Below, piece after piece: positions 1-9,271 of a stretch of 44,700 nucleotides of DNA. The translations under genes were made by a program, and so were the position numbers. Position 1 is the first letter of the stretch; each line of letters opens with the position of its first letter. The DNA comes from SAR324 cluster bacterium SAR324-CTD7B (lineage in GTDB: Bacteria > SAR324 > NAC60-12): the NCBI GenBank assembly GCA_002082305.1, contig LSNO01000060.1, forward strand, positions 1-44,700. The letters are read 5' to 3'. The notes beneath the pieces were generated by a model. It was not told the origin of the DNA, made no database searches, and saw only the letters and a program-made list of their open reading frames with translations.

Positions 1-2
1 AT

Positions 3-554
3 GCTTACTCTCCGGAATATGATCTTTCTGAAAAAAGCGGAAAATATTGTGTGCAATTCACAACCTTTACTCGTGAAGGAGGTGAGACTGTGAGAAAATG
101 GTGGGAAGATCGTTGCATTGAGTGGTGTTTTGCCCGATTTGAAAATGGTAAATTCGGTGATCAAAAATATCTTGATGATTGGCCCGAAAGATTCCCGGAA
201 CAAGTCCATGTTCTGTCTAATCAAGGTTGGACGTTAGCACCATGGAATGCGAATCGTTTCCCTTATAGCAATGGTATATTTTGGCACTTTCATGGACTGC
301 GTCTCACAGAAAAACGATCAAAACCCATGGTTCAATTTACCACTTCGTATTCCATTCCTTCAATAACAAGAAAACAGATTTATGAACCATATTTGGAAGA
401 TTTACGTGTCGTTATTGAAATTATGAAAAGCCACGGTGTTCAACCAAGATTGCAACAAAAGTATCGTACATTTGGACGCCTCAAAGGAGTCTGGAAAGGT
501 ATCAAACAACAACTTTGGCGATTCAACCACGAACTGGTATCTAATTTAGATTGA
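3..554 (+). CDS. C-terminal part of a putative glycosyltransferase (5' end outside window)
   Basis: The frame is open from base 3, so this is the 3' part of a gene beginning upstream; the GTG at 51 is only an internal codon. The visible protein has the segment RCIEWCFARFENGKFGDQ followed by YLDDWPERF, then APWNANRF and FWHFHGLRL. I recall this spacing of GDQxYL-DxWP, APWN and HFHG from the C-terminal half of bacterial proteins annotated as glycosyltransferases of surface polysaccharide clusters. That recognition is from memory, and the catalytic half is not visible. The tail is basic with many aromatic residues and has no membrane segment. The next gene, uvrB, is convergent and unrelated, with 72 bp between the two stops. 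Function beyond probable sugar transfer cannot be given. Confidence 0.6.
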   Translation, partial: AYSPEYDLSEKSGKYCVQFTTFTREGGETVRKWWEDRCIEWCFARFENGKFGDQKYLDDWPERFPEQVHVLSNQGWTLAPWNANRFPYSNGIFWHFHGLRLTEKRSKPMVQFTTSYSIPSITRKQIYEPYLEDLRVVIEIMKSHGVQPRLQQKYRTFGRLKGVWKGIKQQLWRFNHELVSNLD

Positions 555-626
555 ATAAATAACTCAGTGTGGCACAAATATCAACGTTGATGCAGTTTGG
601 GAAAAAGTAATACCTTTGCTAAGCTT

Positions 627-2615
627 CTAATCTTTTTCTATCTTCTTCCTCAATTCAGCAATTCGGTCACGTAATTCAGCCGCACGTTCAAACTCCAGAG
701 ATTCAGCAGCTTCGTGCATTTCCTCCTCAAATTCCGCAATTTTTTCTTCCATGTTGATCACTGTTTCGTAGACCGGAGTTTCTTCCGCTGCATAAGAATC
801 GCTTTCAAGCATGTCATTCAGTTCGACAGGCGCAAAAGACGGTGCGATTTTCCGGAAAATGGTTTTCGGAACAATGCCGTGTTTTTTGTTGTAAGCTTCC
901 TGTTTTTTACGGCGTGAATCGGTAAGGTCAAGCGTGATCTGAATTGATGCAGTGATTTTGTCCGCATACATGATGACACGTCCGTTGGCATTTCTTGAGG
1001 CCCGTCCGCAGGTTTGAATAAGTGAACGAACTGAACGCAAAAAACCTTCTTTGTCTGCATCAAAAATTCCAACCAGCGACACTTCCGGTAAATCCAAACC
1101 TTCCCGCAGCAGGTTAATTCCAACCAAAACATCAAATTCTCCGGCCCGCAGATCGTGCAAAATCTTAGTCCTCTCCACAACATCCACATCTGAATGCATG
1201 TAGCGTACTCGTACATCAAGATCGTCGTAATATTCAGTCAGGTCTTCGGCCATCCGTTTTGTAAGTGTGGTAATGAGTACCCGTTCATTACGTCCTGCCC
1301 GTAAACGGATTTCATGCAGTATATCATCGACTTGTCCCAGCACCGGACGTATTTCGATTATAGGTTCAAGCAAACCGGTGGGACGCACAACGAGTTCTGC
1401 AACTTGACCTTCGGTTTGTTCCAACTCATAATCTCCCGGAGTTGCTGAAAGATAAATCATTCTCTGTGGAAACAGACAAAATTCAGGAAACTGGAGAGGA
1501 CGGTTATCGATTGCAGACGGCAGGCGGAACCCGTGTTCCACCAGAGTCGATTTTCTTGAAAAGTCACCTTTGTACATGGCTCGAAGCTGCGGGAGCGTCA
1601 TGTGACTTTCATCCACAAAAATCAGCGAATCATCCGGAAAATAATTCAGTAATGTTGCCGGCGGAGTTCCGGCTGCCCTCCGGTCAATAATGCGACTGTA
1701 ATTTTCGATTCCGGAACATGAGCCAGTCTGCTCAATCATTTCAAGATCGTACTCAGTGCGCTGCAAAAGACGCTGTGCTTCCAGAATTTTGTTTTGGGCA
1801 TTCAAGTCTTCGAGACGTTCGCGCAGTTCTTCCCGGATCAAGCTCAATGTTTCCGGAATATGTTCTGCCGGAGCAACATAATGCGAGGCAGGATAAATGA
1901 CAAAATGCTGATATGACATCTGCTTTTTGCCGGTCAGGGGATCGAAGCGAACCAGGCTTTCGATTTCGTCACCAAACAATTCGACCCGAATTGCAGACTC
2001 TGATTCTGCCAAATAAATATCAATCACGTCTCCGCGTACCCGAAAAGTTCCCCTGTGAAAATCGATATCGTTGCGGGTGTAGAGTAGTTCAACCAGTCTT
2101 TCCAGAATAACCTGCCGCGAAAATCGTTCCCCAACCTTAAAAATAAGCAGCATTTTTTCGTATTTTTCAGGCGAGCCAATTCCATAAATACAGGAAACAC
2201 TGGCCACAATCAGCACATCCCGACGTTCCAAAAGCGAACGCGTTGCCGACAAACGTAACCGGTCGAGGTCGTCATTCAGTGCAGTATCTTTTTCGATATA
2301 GAGATCACGGCTGGGAACGTAAGCTTCCGGCTGGTAGTAGTCATAATAGCTGACAAAATACTCGACTGCATTTTCAGGAAAGAAGGTTTGGAATTCGTTG
2401 TATAGTTGGGCGGCAAGCGTTTTATTATGCGCAATAACCAGGGTTGGGCGCTGCAGTGTCTGAACAACATTGGCCATCGCGAATGTTTTTCCGGAACCGG
2501 TAATACCCAGCAAAACCTGGTGCTTATGTTTATCTTCTACACCATTTACCAAAGCCTCAATGGCCTGAGGCTGATCTCCGGATGGTTTGAACTCTGATTG
2601 AAGCTTGAATTCCAT
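627..2615 (-). CDS. uvrB: UvrABC excinuclease subunit B
   Basis: UvrB is the damage-verifying, DNA-loading helicase-like subunit of nucleotide excision repair in the cytoplasm. At 662 residues it has the family's usual length. Visible features are Walker A GITGSGKT (residues 37-44), the tyrosine-rich beta-hairpin [12 protein letters not shown] (about 90-101) that pries the strands apart, the DESH box in [12 protein letters not shown], a helicase C-terminal segment with [17 protein letters not shown] and QTCGRASRN, and a C-terminal UVR coiled-coil motif ([14 protein letters not shown]) that contacts UvrC or UvrA. The ATG start is preceded by GCAGGAATC, a reasonable Shine-Dalgarno. It is the last gene of a trxA-truA-uvrB run, 11 bp after truA. 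No LexA-like operator is visible directly upstream. The assignment is secure. Confidence 0.98.
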   Translation of the reverse strand: MEFKLQSEFKPSGDQPQAIEALVNGVEDKHKHQVLLGITGSGKTFAMANVVQTLQRPTLVIAHNKTLAAQLYNEFQTFFPENAVEYFVSYYDYYQPEAYVPSRDLYIEKDTALNDDLDRLRLSATRSLLERRDVLIVASVSCIYGIGSPEKYEKMLLIFKVGERFSRQVILERLVELLYTRNDIDFHRGTFRVRGDVIDIYLAESESAIRVELFGDEIESLVRFDPLTGKKQMSYQHFVIYPASHYVAPAEHIPETLSLIREELRERLEDLNAQNKILEAQRLLQRTEYDLEMIEQTGSCSGIENYSRIIDRRAAGTPPATLLNYFPDDSLIFVDESHMTLPQLRAMYKGDFSRKSTLVEHGFRLPSAIDNRPLQFPEFCLFPQRMIYLSATPGDYELEQTEGQVAELVVRPTGLLEPIIEIRPVLGQVDDILHEIRLRAGRNERVLITTLTKRMAEDLTEYYDDLDVRVRYMHSDVDVVERTKILHDLRAGEFDVLVGINLLREGLDLPEVSLVGIFDADKEGFLRSVRSLIQTCGRASRNANGRVIMYADKITASIQITLDLTDSRRKKQEAYNKKHGIVPKTIFRKIAPSFAPVELNDMLESDSYAAEETPVYETVINMEEKIAEFEEEMHEAAESLEFERAAELRDRIAELRKKIEKD

Positions 2616-2626
2616 AAAGATTCCTG

Positions 2627-3427
2627 CTAGTTATCGAGCACTTCCAGTGGCCACTCAATCATGCCTTCAGGATAAATCACGCTCAATGAATAGAGCCCTT
2701 GAGGCGGTGCGGTAATTCCGGCCTGCTTTCGCAAACCGCCCTCCAATGCTTTGGCAACATCTTTGACGCTTTTATACCCCCGTCCTACTTCAACCAGAGT
2801 TCCGGCAATTATGCGTACCATATGCTGCAAAAACGAATTGGCTTCCATTTCAATTTGTAGAGTAGAGTGACGGGAACGAACTTCGAAAATCTCTATTACC
2901 CTGAGATCTTTAACCGAACTTGGTGACGAACAACTTGCTGCGCGAAATGCGGAAAAATCATGTTTGCCGACTAATAAATCTGCGGCCTCGCACATCAGAT
3001 CAATATCCAAATCCTGACTTACCCACCAGCTCTGATTCAGGGAAAATGGTGGCTTGTAGGGTAGATTGGAAATCAGGTAGCGGTAGCGTTTACCGACTGC
3101 ACTGTGTCTGGCGTGAAAATCTGCTGCAACAGTTTGTGCGTATTTGACAACAATATCAGGCGGTAAAACTGCATTCAGCGCAACACGCCACTTTTCTGCC
3201 GTTTTGAAGTTTTCTGCTTTTGCAGTAAAATTTGCTGTGAAGTTGAGGGCATGAACTCCGGAGTCGGTCCGCCCTGCACCATGAACTTTCACAGTCTCTC
3301 CTGTCAAGCGCTTGACAGCCTGTTCAAGTGTTTCTTCAATGGTGGGCGAGTTCGGCTGAACCTGCCATCCGTGGTAGCAGGTTCCTTCGTAGGTCAGCAG
3401 AAGCAACCAGTTTTGTGCAGAAGGCAC
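2627..3427 (-). CDS. truA: tRNA pseudouridine(38-40) synthase
   Basis: TruA isomerises uridines 38, 39 and 40 of the tRNA anticodon stem to pseudouridine. The 266-residue length is typical. The catalytic aspartate lies in [10 protein letters not shown] (Asp55); GKRYRYLI and [19 protein letters not shown] are the other family signatures. N-terminal [13 protein letters not shown] is also characteristic. The start used is GTG at 3427, nine bases after the trxA stop; no strong Shine-Dalgarno is visible there, so translation may be coupled to trxA. It sits in a minus-strand run with trxA upstream and uvrB 11 bp downstream, which suggests one transcript although the three functions are unrelated. 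Confidence 0.97.
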   Translation of the reverse strand: MPSAQNWLLLLTYEGTCYHGWQVQPNSPTIEETLEQAVKRLTGETVKVHGAGRTDSGVHALNFTANFTAKAENFKTAEKWRVALNAVLPPDIVVKYAQTVAADFHARHSAVGKRYRYLISNLPYKPPFSLNQSWWVSQDLDIDLMCEAADLLVGKHDFSAFRAASCSSPSSVKDLRVIEIFEVRSRHSTLQIEMEANSFLQHMVRIIAGTLVEVGRGYKSVKDVAKALEGGLRKQAGITAPPQGLYSLSVIYPEGMIEWPLEVLDN

Positions 3428-3436
3428 GGGAGGTTT

Positions 3437-3763
3437 TTAAGAAGCGTTTGCCTGTTCTGCCAGTGCACGAACGCGGGAAGGATCATTACCAGTAACACTG
3501 TCTATTTCTTTTCCATCTTTGAGCAGGACGATGTAAGGGATTCCGCGTACTCCAAAACGTGCTGCTGACTCCATATTTTTATCGACATCTAGCTTGCATA
3601 CTTTGAGTTTGCCTTCCATATCTCCGGCAATTTCATCAATCAATGGTGCTAATGACACACACGGACCACACCATGCTGCCCAAAAATCAATGAGCGCATA
3701 GCCCGATTTAGTTTCTTCTTCAAAATTGGAATCCTCAAGGTGGATTACCTGGTCACTTGCCAT
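3437..3763 (-). CDS. trxA: Thioredoxin
   Basis: This is a 108-residue single-domain thioredoxin acting as a cytoplasmic disulfide reductase. The active site WCGPC has cysteines at 32 and 35, inside DFWAAWCGPC. The cis-proline loop reads GIPY where classical thioredoxins have GIPT, so substrate preference could differ slightly. There is no signal peptide or membrane anchor. The ATG is preceded by GCAGGAGCAATAT, a good Shine-Dalgarno. It is the first gene of the minus-strand trxA-truA-uvrB unit, so the promoter should lie in the 337-bp gap above it. The short hairpin ACAGAA-N4-TTCTGT at 3814-3829 is the only structure I see there. Confidence 0.95.
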   Translation of the reverse strand: MASDQVIHLEDSNFEEETKSGYALIDFWAAWCGPCVSLAPLIDEIAGDMEGKLKVCKLDVDKNMESAARFGVRGIPYIVLLKDGKEIDSVTGNDPSRVRALAEQANAS

Positions 3764-4100
3764 ATATTGCTCCTGCTAGGGTAATGATTTGAGTCTGGAA
3801 AATGCATGTATTAACAGAATTTTTTCTGTAAAATACATTTACTGGAACATATAATTGTGCCAAATAAACATGAGAAATGCAAGTTCTTTCCTGAGATCAT
3901 AGAGATTCTGCCCCAAAAACACTTTAATAATTATTGTTGAGATTAAAGATTAAAATGGTTTTGAGTTAGAAATTACCCGAAAAATCTTGCTAAATAATAA
4001 AAATCTTCTAATTTGAAACAAGAGAAAATGATTTGCAACTACCCCATGCTATCAAGTTTAAAATGCAGACTGCGCTCTTTTCATTTACAATCAATATTAC
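3764..4100. other. AT-rich divergent intergenic region (trxA / 4101 gene)
   Basis: This 337-bp gap separates divergent transcription units and must carry both promoters. I see no convincing minus-10/minus-35 pair. There is a short perfect inverted repeat ACAGAA-TTTT-TTCTGT at 3814-3829, which could be a small operator or a chance hairpin. On the plus strand a TAAAAT box lies at 4059-4064, but the nearest TTGCAA (4033-4038) is 20 bp away, longer than usual. No open reading frame, tRNA or riboswitch-like structure was recognised. Confidence 0.5.
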
Positions 4101-4430
4101 ATGATTGAGTTTAGTCAACAAAAAGTCCGTCAGTATCTGGTTCATTCTTTCCTTTACTATCAATTGGGTGAGTCAATTATTTCTGACATGCAGTATGATC
4201 AAATTTGTGTTGAAGTGGAAACCTATTTGCGGACAAATTCTAATTCAAATCCTCTTCCATATCATGATATAATAACTAAAAGTCTTGCGGAGGATGCATC
4301 CGGCTTTTCCATTCGTAAATACCCTGAAGAAATTGTCAGCACCGCAATGCACTTGCTCTATCAGCACAATTACAGAAAATCCATGACCTTCGATGCGTTT
4401 TTATCCCGTTTTGGATACAGTTTACTTTGA
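4101..4430 (+). CDS. Small protein resembling the N-terminal subdomain of NAD-dependent DNA ligase (LigA-related)
   Basis: The 109-residue protein begins with helices containing FLYYQLGESIISDMQYDQICVE (residues about 17-38). This resembles the Ia subdomain of LigA, where a helix with YY is followed by I-S/T-D-x-x-YD that binds NAD+. The adenylation, OB and zinc domains of a ligase are all missing, so it cannot be a ligase by itself. Proteins named 'LigA-related' with only this part are known, mostly of unknown function. The stop is 8 bp before rodZ, so the two are probably co-transcribed. It could equally be an unrelated helical protein; the ligase similarity is by eye only. Codon use looks like the neighbours. 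Confidence 0.65.
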   Translation: MIEFSQQKVRQYLVHSFLYYQLGESIISDMQYDQICVEVETYLRTNSNSNPLPYHDIITKSLAEDASGFSIRKYPEEIVSTAMHLLYQHNYRKSMTFDAFLSRFGYSLL

Positions 4431-4438
4431 GATAACGA

Positions 4439-5419
4439 ATGCCTAGAAAAAAAGTCGTAAAGACAGGTCCAAAGAAAGAAAAGTTCATTCCCCTGGAAGA
4501 CGAAATAATTTCAGAGGAAGAAGTTGTTCCGGAGGAAGAAATAATTCCAGAGGAAGAAGAGTCTCTTCAGTTACTGGGACAACAAATTCGTGAAGCACGA
4601 ATTACAAAAAATCTTTCACTAGAAAGCGTTTCCGGACATTTACATATTCCCCTCAACACTCTACAGTCTATCGAAGACGGGTGTAAGGGCAATGTACTAC
4701 CTCCAGTATTTTTACGTGGTTTGGTCCGCTCATACTGCCTGTTTTTGGGGTTGGAAAATACAGGCATTATTGACAAAACAGACCGGCTTTTGAAATCCGA
4801 TGATGAAAATGAACAGTTGAACCTAAAATCGCTTAGGCCGGTTTATGAAAACAGGGAATCAAAGCCAATTGGAATAATTTTGACAGTTTTGGTCCTTATT
4901 GTTGGAGGATTCTTTGTCTATTCCTTCTACTTTTTGCAGACGCCTTTTTCTTTCAACGGAGACAATGAAACAATAACAGAACCCCTGGTAGTTGAAGTTG
5001 AACCTATAATCGAACCGGTACAGAAAAGTACTCCAGCCATTCAGGAATCTGTCAGTCCTGCAGAGCCATCTCCTGAAATACCTGAAGTATCAACGGAGAT
5101 TACTCTTGTAGAAAAAAAACAAACTGAGAATACACAAATAATTCAACCGGTAGCGGTTCAAAACACTGTGGAGCCACTTGTTCTTGAGGTGGAAGCCTCT
5201 GAAGACACTTGGATTAGTATTGCAGTAGATAAAAAAGAAACTAAAGATGTTCTCCTGGAAGCTGACAAAATTCAGCAGTGGGAAGCAAAAAAACAGTATC
5301 TGCTGACACTGGGAAATACTCATGCTGTACGGGTTTTGTTGAATGGAAGAGAAATAGAAACTAACCGCGCTCATCAGTTGCTCACAGACTGGGTAATCGA
5401 CGCAAGTTTGTTACCGTAG
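4439..5419 (+). CDS. rodZ: RodZ-like helix-turn-helix membrane protein
   Basis: RodZ links the MreB actin cytoskeleton to the elongasome across the inner membrane. The 326-residue protein has, in order, a basic then strongly acidic N-terminus with repeated PEEE/SEEE units (20-42), a HTH_25 domain (44-107, with LGQQIREAR and SGHLHIPLNTLQSIEDG), a single membrane span at about 143-166, a Pro/Glu/Val-rich periplasmic linker, and a C-terminal DUF4115-like beta domain (about 245-322, with WISIAVD and HAVRVLLNGREI). The order and topology match RodZ. The acidic N-terminal stretch before the HTH is longer than usual. No mreB is in the window. It lies 8 bp after the small LigA-like gene and 5 bp before a radical SAM gene. 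Confidence 0.88.
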   Translation: MPRKKVVKTGPKKEKFIPLEDEIISEEEVVPEEEIIPEEEESLQLLGQQIREARITKNLSLESVSGHLHIPLNTLQSIEDGCKGNVLPPVFLRGLVRSYCLFLGLENTGIIDKTDRLLKSDDENEQLNLKSLRPVYENRESKPIGIILTVLVLIVGGFFVYSFYFLQTPFSFNGDNETITEPLVVEVEPIIEPVQKSTPAIQESVSPAEPSPEIPEVSTEITLVEKKQTENTQIIQPVAVQNTVEPLVLEVEASEDTWISIAVDKKETKDVLLEADKIQQWEAKKQYLLTLGNTHAVRVLLNGREIETNRAHQLLTDWVIDASLLP

Positions 5420-5424
5420 ATTTC

Positions 5425-6387
5425 TTGAAAGCCAAATATTACATGCAGCAATTCCGAGTGTTTGAACACGGTAAGCGCTACCGTCCGCTTAGTCAGCACT
5501 ATCTGGAGCGATTTGGCGAAAAAGTATTTAAGGTGAGTATTTCTGTCGCAGAATCATGTCCAAACAGAGAAGGTCACAATGGGGCGGCAGTCTGCATCTT
5601 TTGCGATGAATGGGGATCCGCCGCCTATCACCAGCAACGAGAAAAACCTGTCCGCGAACAAATCCAAATTAACCGAGAAGCTATCCGGAAGCGTTATCGA
5701 GCCGAAAAATTTTTGATCTATTTTCAAGCTTACACCAACACATTTGGACGTTTCAGGGAATTGGAATACTTTTACAAGGAGGCTTTGAAGGAAAAGGATG
5801 TGGTCGGAATTGTAGTGGGAACCCGTCCTGATTGCCTTCCCAAAAGAGTTTTGCAGAAATTTTCAGAAATCGCGCGAGAGAACTATCTGTCCGTTGAACT
5901 GGGTGTACAAACCTTTGACGATGCCCAGCTGCAGTTTCTTTCACGTGGACATGACAGCGCTTCCTCTTTAAAGGCAATCCGTAAATTGAAAACACTTCCG
6001 GACATTAATTTGTGTGTGCATTTGATGTTTGGGCTTCCGGACGAAACTGATGCACAAATTCGCAAAACTGCAGAAATTCTGTCTGAACAAAAAGTTGACG
6101 GAGTAAAATTACACAACCTGCATGTTCTCCGCAATACCCCGCTGGAAAAGTTGTATCGCGAATCCCATTTTAAACCGGTTGATCTGGAAGAATATAGTCG
6201 TAAAGTTGCATTGTTTCTTGAAAATCTTTCTCCAAAAATTGCTGTTCACCGCTTGGCTGCAGTTGCTTCGCGCTGGGATGAGTTAGTCGCACCGCAATGG
6301 ACCCGCGAAAAAATGAAAACCACTCAATTTATTGATGATTTTCTGGCTGCAAAAGAAACATGGCAGGGACGCTGTTTTGAGGTTTAA
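5425..6387 (+). CDS. TIGR01212/YhcC family radical SAM protein
   Basis: The 320-residue protein is a radical SAM enzyme of the YhcC family. The cluster motif is ESCPNREG...AVCIFCDEWG, with cysteines at 45, 57 and 60, that is C-x11-C-x2-C rather than the common CxxxCxxC, which is diagnostic of this family. YFQAYTNTFG, GTRPDCLP and SVELGVQTF follow in the expected order. Members are of uncertain biochemical role; I do not assign a substrate. Two starts are possible: TTG at 5425, used here, and ATG at 5443; neither has a clear Shine-Dalgarno and the conserved region begins after both. It follows rodZ by 5 bp. Confidence 0.9.
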   Translation: MKAKYYMQQFRVFEHGKRYRPLSQHYLERFGEKVFKVSISVAESCPNREGHNGAAVCIFCDEWGSAAYHQQREKPVREQIQINREAIRKRYRAEKFLIYFQAYTNTFGRFRELEYFYKEALKEKDVVGIVVGTRPDCLPKRVLQKFSEIARENYLSVELGVQTFDDAQLQFLSRGHDSASSLKAIRKLKTLPDINLCVHLMFGLPDETDAQIRKTAEILSEQKVDGVKLHNLHVLRNTPLEKLYRESHFKPVDLEEYSRKVALFLENLSPKIAVHRLAAVASRWDELVAPQWTREKMKTTQFIDDFLAAKETWQGRCFEV

Positions 6388-6519
6388 GGTTTGAAATTTG
6401 GGCTTTGAGAATATAAGTCACGTCCCTGATTTTTTCTGCATTGAAATTTTTATTAAATAAATATTTAAACTTTTGGGAAAAGTAGTAACAGCTTGTCATT
6501 CACATGAAGCTTCGTCTGG

Positions 6520-7038
6520 ATGACAGATAAGTGTGGCATTCGAACTTTTTACCACTTAATCCTTTCATATAAAAGAAACTTGGTTGCTGAAAAAGATACT
6601 GTTTTGAAAAATTCAGATAATAAAGTGGCTTATGAATTAAATTATGAAAATAATTTGGACAAGGCAATTGCTGATGATTCGGACCGAGCTTTAATAAAGC
6701 GGATCCTGGAACTGCTGGAGGATGCAAAGGCCGAAGAAATTGTTTTGATTGATGCACAGCATCGTTCAAGTCTGGCGGATTATCTGCTGATTTGTGAAGG
6801 TCGTTCGCAGTTGCACTGCAGAGGGATTGCAGAAAATGTAGAACATAATTTGAAGCGGGAAGGGGAGGCTTCTTTAGGCATTGAAGGTGAGCGTGAAGGG
6901 AACTGGGTACTTTTAGATTATGGAAATATTATCCTCCATGTTTTCCATCCGGAAATACGAAAGTATTACAGATTAGAAGAGCTTTATGAGCAGGGGCCAG
7001 GCCAAAACAGCACCAAAATGTCCATGACCTCAGAATAA
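6520..7038 (+). CDS. rsfS: Ribosomal silencing factor RsfS
   Basis: RsfS (Iojap/RsfA family) binds uL14 on the large subunit and blocks subunit joining when nutrients are short. The conserved domain covers about residues 50-160: EEIVLIDAQHRSSLADYLLICEGRS and the WVLLDYGNIILHVFHPEIRKYY segment are typical. The family is normally 105-130 residues; here the first in-frame ATG gives 172, with an approximately 45-residue N-terminal stretch lacking similarity. The true start may be a non-ATG codon further in, for example a TTG near 6603. The gap 6388-6519 before it has two TTGAAA boxes (6391 and 6441) but with poor spacing to minus-10-like sequences. murB starts 14 bp after the stop. Confidence 0.9.
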   Translation: MTDKCGIRTFYHLILSYKRNLVAEKDTVLKNSDNKVAYELNYENNLDKAIADDSDRALIKRILELLEDAKAEEIVLIDAQHRSSLADYLLICEGRSQLHCRGIAENVEHNLKREGEASLGIEGEREGNWVLLDYGNIILHVFHPEIRKYYRLEELYEQGPGQNSTKMSMTSE

Positions 7039-7052
7039 TTTAAGGTCGAAAA

Positions 7053-8012
7053 ATGTCAAACAAAGAAAAACCGGAATGGTTGGAGGAACTGGAGAAAGCC
7101 CCCCTGACCTCACGATTACGCAGAAAAGAATCCCTGAAACGCTTCAATACATGGCGTATCGGCGGAGTTGCAGAGTGTTTGATTGACGTTGTCAATGCTG
7201 AAGACCTGAGCCTCTTACTACCCTTCATAAGCAAACACCGCATTCCCTGGTTCATCCTTGGCAAAGGTTCCAACCTGTTTATTCCCGATACTGCCTGGCC
7301 CGGAATAATTTTGCATTTAAGCGGAGAGTTCAAAAGTTGGGTTCCTCTCGAAGAAAATAATTCCTCCGCCTGCAAAAATAGAGTCACTGCGGGAGCGGCA
7401 CTGGCCGATGTGACATTTGCTCAACGCTGTGTGGCTCAGGGATGGGGAGGTATGGAATTCTTGATCGGCATTCCCGGAACGATTGGCGGCGCTGTTGCCA
7501 TGAATGCCGGTGCACACGGTGGAGAAACTGCAGATTTTTTGCAGGAAGCAGAGTGGATGGACATGGAAGGGAATTTACATACCTCAGCCAGACAAAACCT
7601 GGAATTCCGCTACCGATATTCTGATCTTATGGGAAATTATGGACGGATTATTACCAGTGCAGTTTTTGAATTCCAGGAATCTGATCCGGAAACTGTAGAA
7701 AAAAAACTGCTTGAATGTCAACAGTTCCGCATGGAAAAACAACCTTACAATCAACCCAGCTGTGGTTCAGTCTTCAAAAATCCTCCTGGAGATTTTGCTG
7801 CCCGCTTAATAGAAGCCTCCGGATTGAAAGGTAAAATCATGGGTGGTGCTCAAATCAGTCCAATACATGCTAATTTTATTGTTAACCTTGGAAACGCCTC
7901 TTCAACAGATATTTTATCGTTGATTGATACCGTCCGGGAAACAGTTTTCAGCAAGCATTCCATTAATTTGGAGCCTGAGGTTCAAATCCTGCAGAGTTCA
8001 GTATACGGATAA
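7053..8012 (+). CDS. murB: UDP-N-acetylenolpyruvoylglucosamine reductase
   Basis: MurB is the FAD enzyme that reduces UDP-GlcNAc-enolpyruvate to UDP-MurNAc in the second step of peptidoglycan precursor synthesis. The 319-residue protein shows the FAD-binding elements ILGKGSNLF, LIGIPGTIGGAVAMNAGAHG and FRYRYSDL. The catalytic serine lies in CGSVFKNP and the catalytic glutamate in NLEPEVQIL near the C-terminus. It resembles type II MurB, lacking the tyrosine loop of the E. coli enzyme. It lies between rsfS (14 bp) and ftsQ (88 bp), consistent with a fragment of the division/cell-wall cluster, but no other mur ligase is adjacent. The last ORF nucleotides precede a small hairpin. Confidence 0.97.
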   Translation: MSNKEKPEWLEELEKAPLTSRLRRKESLKRFNTWRIGGVAECLIDVVNAEDLSLLLPFISKHRIPWFILGKGSNLFIPDTAWPGIILHLSGEFKSWVPLEENNSSACKNRVTAGAALADVTFAQRCVAQGWGGMEFLIGIPGTIGGAVAMNAGAHGGETADFLQEAEWMDMEGNLHTSARQNLEFRYRYSDLMGNYGRIITSAVFEFQESDPETVEKKLLECQQFRMEKQPYNQPSCGSVFKNPPGDFAARLIEASGLKGKIMGGAQISPIHANFIVNLGNASSTDILSLIDTVRETVFSKHSINLEPEVQILQSSVYG

Positions 8013-8030
8013 CTTTCAGCAGTTTACTGT

Positions 8031-8053
8031 AAACGGATTGCTAACATCCGTTT
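8031..8053 (+). terminator. Small hairpin between murB and ftsQ
   Basis: AAACGGA at 8031-8037 and TCCGTTT at 8047-8053 form a 7-bp stem with a 9-nt loop. The T residues at the 3' side are within the stem and no longer T-run follows, so this is at best a weak terminator or processing site. Confidence 0.3.
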
Positions 8054-8100
8054 TCAATCCTGTCTGAAAACCATATACTGCCAAACATTTACTGAAAGCC

Positions 8101-9204
8101 TTGTTTTCCATGCAGGATCTCAAACGACAATCAAATCGACGCCCTGTTGTGCGAAAGCTCCGGACTTCATCAATGAGAGTCCGGAAAAATCACAGCAATC
8201 CAATCCCGGGTCTTTCCGTTAAACTCCGCAAACCCAATACCGAACCTGGTTACAGCAATTCCTGGCTGCCGCCGTATTTTGTCGAAAATGAACCCGCATT
8301 TTTGCGTATGAAAATGCGTTGGCTGATTCAAAAATTTATTGGATTCTGTGGACTGATTTTTATTTTATGGCTGGTTGGAGGCAGTGTTTGGGTTGGTCAA
8401 TGGTTTTTTCAACAACCACTTTCAAGGGTCAATATCAAAGGTAACCTGTTGCTGAAAGATGCCGATGTGCTTTTTGCAAGCGGCCTGCGTCAAGGACAAC
8501 GTTTGATCGATCTCAATCCATATCAGGTTGCAGCACGTCTTCAGACACATCCCATTGTACAAAAAACCGACATACGTAGAAAATTTCCGGACGAAATTCA
8601 CCTGATTATAAGTGAACATCAGCCTGTTGCTTTGCTTCAGCTTTCACAACAGACGAACGTTTTTTCATCTGCGTCCTTATCGAAAACAAAGTACGTCCTC
8701 ATTGGAAACAATCAGCGCCTGCTCAAACTATTAACCTTTGATGAACTGCGGGACTCACCGTATAAAAACCTGCCGCTGATCAACGGACTGACAGTACCGT
8801 CCGTAACACTTGGTTCCAGTTTAGATTCACCGGTTCTTGAAAGAGGTTTAAGATTTCTGGAAACATTTCAAACAATGGCTGCAGCTCAAAAAGCTGAACT
8901 GCAAAATACACAGATAAAACTTGAAGGTCAATTCAGAATAGTTGACTGGTCTTCTCAGCCAATTCACATTGATATTTCTGATCCGCTAAACCTGAAAATT
9001 AACTGGCCACTGAATTCATCTGAGCTTCAACCTGGTTCTCCGGAGCCTTTGCGTACCGTTCCGCTGACGATCCAAATGGGAAGTCGTGATTTCGGCGAAC
9101 GCTTACGCACCTTCCAAAACATTTATCCTGTATTGGGTAAACAGCATCCGGGATTAAAAAGTATTGACCTGCGCTACAAAAATAGGGTAATGCTAGTACC
9201 CTGA
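8101..9204 (+). CDS. ftsQ: Cell division protein FtsQ
   Basis: FtsQ is the bitopic divisome protein that recruits FtsB/FtsL. The 367-residue protein has a basic cytoplasmic N-terminus (1-75), one membrane span at about 77-98 (IGFCGLIFILWLVGGSVWVG), a POTRA domain (about 107-178, from VNIKGNLLL through KFPDEIHLIISEHQPVALLQ) and an FtsQ beta domain. It is longer than typical FtsQ because of the approximately 75-residue N-terminal region. Two starts are possible: TTG at 8101 with a close GAAAG, or ATG at 8110. murB precedes it as in many division clusters, but ftsA and ftsZ do not follow; the next gene is a GspE/PilB-type ATPase. An FtsB/DivIC-like gene lies 4 kb downstream. Confidence 0.9.
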   Translation: MFSMQDLKRQSNRRPVVRKLRTSSMRVRKNHSNPIPGLSVKLRKPNTEPGYSNSWLPPYFVENEPAFLRMKMRWLIQKFIGFCGLIFILWLVGGSVWVGQWFFQQPLSRVNIKGNLLLKDADVLFASGLRQGQRLIDLNPYQVAARLQTHPIVQKTDIRRKFPDEIHLIISEHQPVALLQLSQQTNVFSSASLSKTKYVLIGNNQRLLKLLTFDELRDSPYKNLPLINGLTVPSVTLGSSLDSPVLERGLRFLETFQTMAAAQKAELQNTQIKLEGQFRIVDWSSQPIHIDISDPLNLKINWPLNSSELQPGSPEPLRTVPLTIQMGSRDFGERLRTFQNIYPVLGKQHPGLKSIDLRYKNRVMLVP

Positions 9205-9271
9205 TCTAAATTCAAAACAAAAATACTGGAACGTAGACATTTTGTCTGCCGGCATTTAATGGAGCATGACA

